Source: Prevotella sp.
GTDB taxonomy: Bacteria > Bacteroidota > Bacteroidia > Bacteroidales > Bacteroidaceae
Assembly: GCA_021203705.1 (NCBI GenBank)
Contig: JAJQAR010000138.1
Span: 1 to 6,358, forward strand
DNA length: 6,358 nt
Direction of reading: 5' to 3'
Below are positions 5,303 to 6,358 of this stretch, in pieces (position 1 is the first letter of the stretch; each line of letters starts with the position of its first letter). Both the position numbers and the translations under genes were made by a program. The notes under the pieces were generated by a model that was given only the letters and a program-made list of their open reading frames with translations, had not been told where the DNA came from and ran no database searches.

Positions 5303-6358
5303 CATTTGTATATCAGTGTACTGATTTTCTCTTTGTCAAACACTTCTCTTGCCACAACTTGAATATCTTCCGCCGTTATCTTGTCAATGTCCCTGAATAA
5401 TGCGGTGATGTCTTTCTCCCAACCGTAATGCAGGAAACTTTTGCCGAAATCAAGGGCAAAACTCTCACGATTATCGCATGCCACACCGATTTGCCCCTTT
5501 ATCTGCTTCTTAGCTGCTGACAGTTGGCTCGCCGTTAGCGGCTTTTGCATCACCTTGTCAAGCTCATGCCTAACTAATCTCAGGCATTTCCTGACGTCAG
5601 TGGGGTCACAACCGAAATAAGTGCACCATATCCCCGTGTCTGAATAGTTCACAGTAGTACTCTCAACTGTATAGACAAGTCCGTGCTTCTCCCGCAACAC
5701 CACATTCAGTCGGGCATTCATACCTGGCCCGCCTATCATGTTGTTCAGAAGATACAACGCCATACGTTTCTTGTCGTGCACATCATATCCTCTGTTTCCT
5801 ATCATCACATGTGCCTGATGGGTGTTTTTCTCCACCATTAACTCCTTCGGAACGTATGTTGGAATAGAAAACTTCGGCTTCACGTTTATCAACGGTTTAT
5901 TATTCGGAAAGTCGCTTGTTGCCTTTTCCAAAATCTTCACGAGTTTCTCAAACTCGATATCTCCGTATGCGAAGAATATGGCATTCTCTGGTTTGTAGAA
6001 TTTTCCCGTGAAGCACAGTATATCGTCATGTGTATATTCCCTCAACCTTTCAGCACGTCCAAGAATATTGTGCCCAAGCGGATGACCTGCGAAAATGGCA
6101 TTCTCAAACTCATCGTATATCAACTCTGACGGTGAGTCGTTGTAACTCTCTATCTCATCACATATAACTTCTTTCTCCTTCTCCAACTCCAAAGGTGGAT
6201 ACACGCTATGGAACACCATATCTGTAAGCAAATCTACGGCAAGTTGCAGGTGGTCTTTGAGAATGGCGGAATAATACACCGTATCTTCCTTGTTGGTGAA
6301 GGCATTCAGATCGCCCCCTACCCTCTCAAGACAGTTAAGCACCTGCATCGATGTGCGC
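5302..6358 (-). CDS. M16 family zinc metallopeptidase, N-terminus outside window
   Basis: This is the C-terminal part of an M16 (pitrilysin/insulinase, processing-peptidase-like) protease. The frame stays open to the right edge, and the first Met inside the window (complement of 6346-6348) is internal, because family members carry the HxxEH zinc motif and further sequence before this point. Numbering from that Met, ERVGGDLNAFTNKEDTVYYSA (8-28) is the family block that follows HxxEH. EKEKEVICDEIE (56-67) contains the expected third zinc ligand, Glu65. GGPGMNARLNVVLREKHG (206-223) with R219 and Y226 is the second-domain Arg/Tyr signature. The visible 348 residues plus roughly 60 missing would match the single-chain, two-domain bacterial type (about 400-420 residues). 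Whether it is active depends on the unseen HxxEH, and localisation cannot be judged without the N-terminus. It is convergent with the redox operon and is unlikely to be related to it functionally. Confidence 0.92.
   Translation of the reverse strand, partial: RTSMQVLNCLERVGGDLNAFTNKEDTVYYSAILKDHLQLAVDLLTDMVFHSVYPPLELEKEKEVICDEIESYNDSPSELIYDEFENAIFAGHPLGHNILGRAERLREYTHDDILCFTGKFYKPENAIFFAYGDIEFEKLVKILEKATSDFPNNKPLINVKPKFSIPTYVPKELMVEKNTHQAHVMIGNRGYDVHDKKRMALYLLNNMIGGPGMNARLNVVLREKHGLVYTVESTTVNYSDTGIWCTYFGCDPTDVRKCLRLVRHELDKVMQKPLTASQLSAAKKQIKGQIGVACDNRESFALDFGKSFLHYGWEKDITALFRDIDKITAEDIQVVAREVFDKEKISTLIYK

Noticed and set aside
6346..6348. True start codon of the M16 peptidase gene
   Set aside because: The frame stays open upstream to the window edge, and the family block beginning just after it normally follows the HxxEH motif, so this Met is internal.

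Overview
The window looks like the chromosome of a Bacteroidetes (order Bacteroidales; Prevotella- or Bacteroides-like). The evidence is a TAnnTTTG -7 box upstream of the first gene, mostly A/T-rich leaders without a Shine-Dalgarno sequence, moderate GC, and the style of the proteins. The species cannot be fixed from the sequence alone.

Layout: positions 1-331 hold no gene. They carry two families of short direct repeats (a 32-bp-period pair and a 53-bp near-identical pair), a hairpin, and a promoter just ahead of the first gene. Positions 332-5276 hold five genes on the + strand that look like one transcription unit: a DUF362 lipoprotein, tatA, tatC, a six-cluster polyferredoxin that fuses a NapH-like membrane half to a NapG-like half, and a Tat-exported lipoprotein aldo/keto reductase with a C-terminal ferredoxin domain. 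Gaps are 19 nt, 5 nt, an 8-nt overlap, and 63 nt. A compact hairpin with A- and T-tracts at 5279-5302 ends the unit and also serves the convergent gene on the - strand. That gene encodes an M16 (pitrilysin/insulinase-like) zinc peptidase whose N-terminus lies beyond the right edge.

How the genes may work together (inference): TatA and TatC form a minimal two-component Tat translocon encoded next to two likely substrates. The aldo/keto reductase has a textbook twin-arginine signal followed by a lipobox. The polyferredoxin has a second twin-arginine motif in the MIDDLE of the protein, exactly between the cytoplasmic two-cluster half and the four-cluster half that would sit in the periplasm in Nap systems. 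The simplest model is an envelope electron-transfer chain: the menaquinone pool or a cytoplasmic donor, then the NapH-like membrane domain, the periplasmic clusters, the ferredoxin domain of the reductase, and a carbonyl/alcohol substrate. The DUF362 lipoprotein would be an accessory or additional redox partner. Substrate and direction of electron flow are unknown. No cytochrome, molybdoenzyme or nitrate reductase subunit is present in the window, so this is not an ordinary nap cluster.
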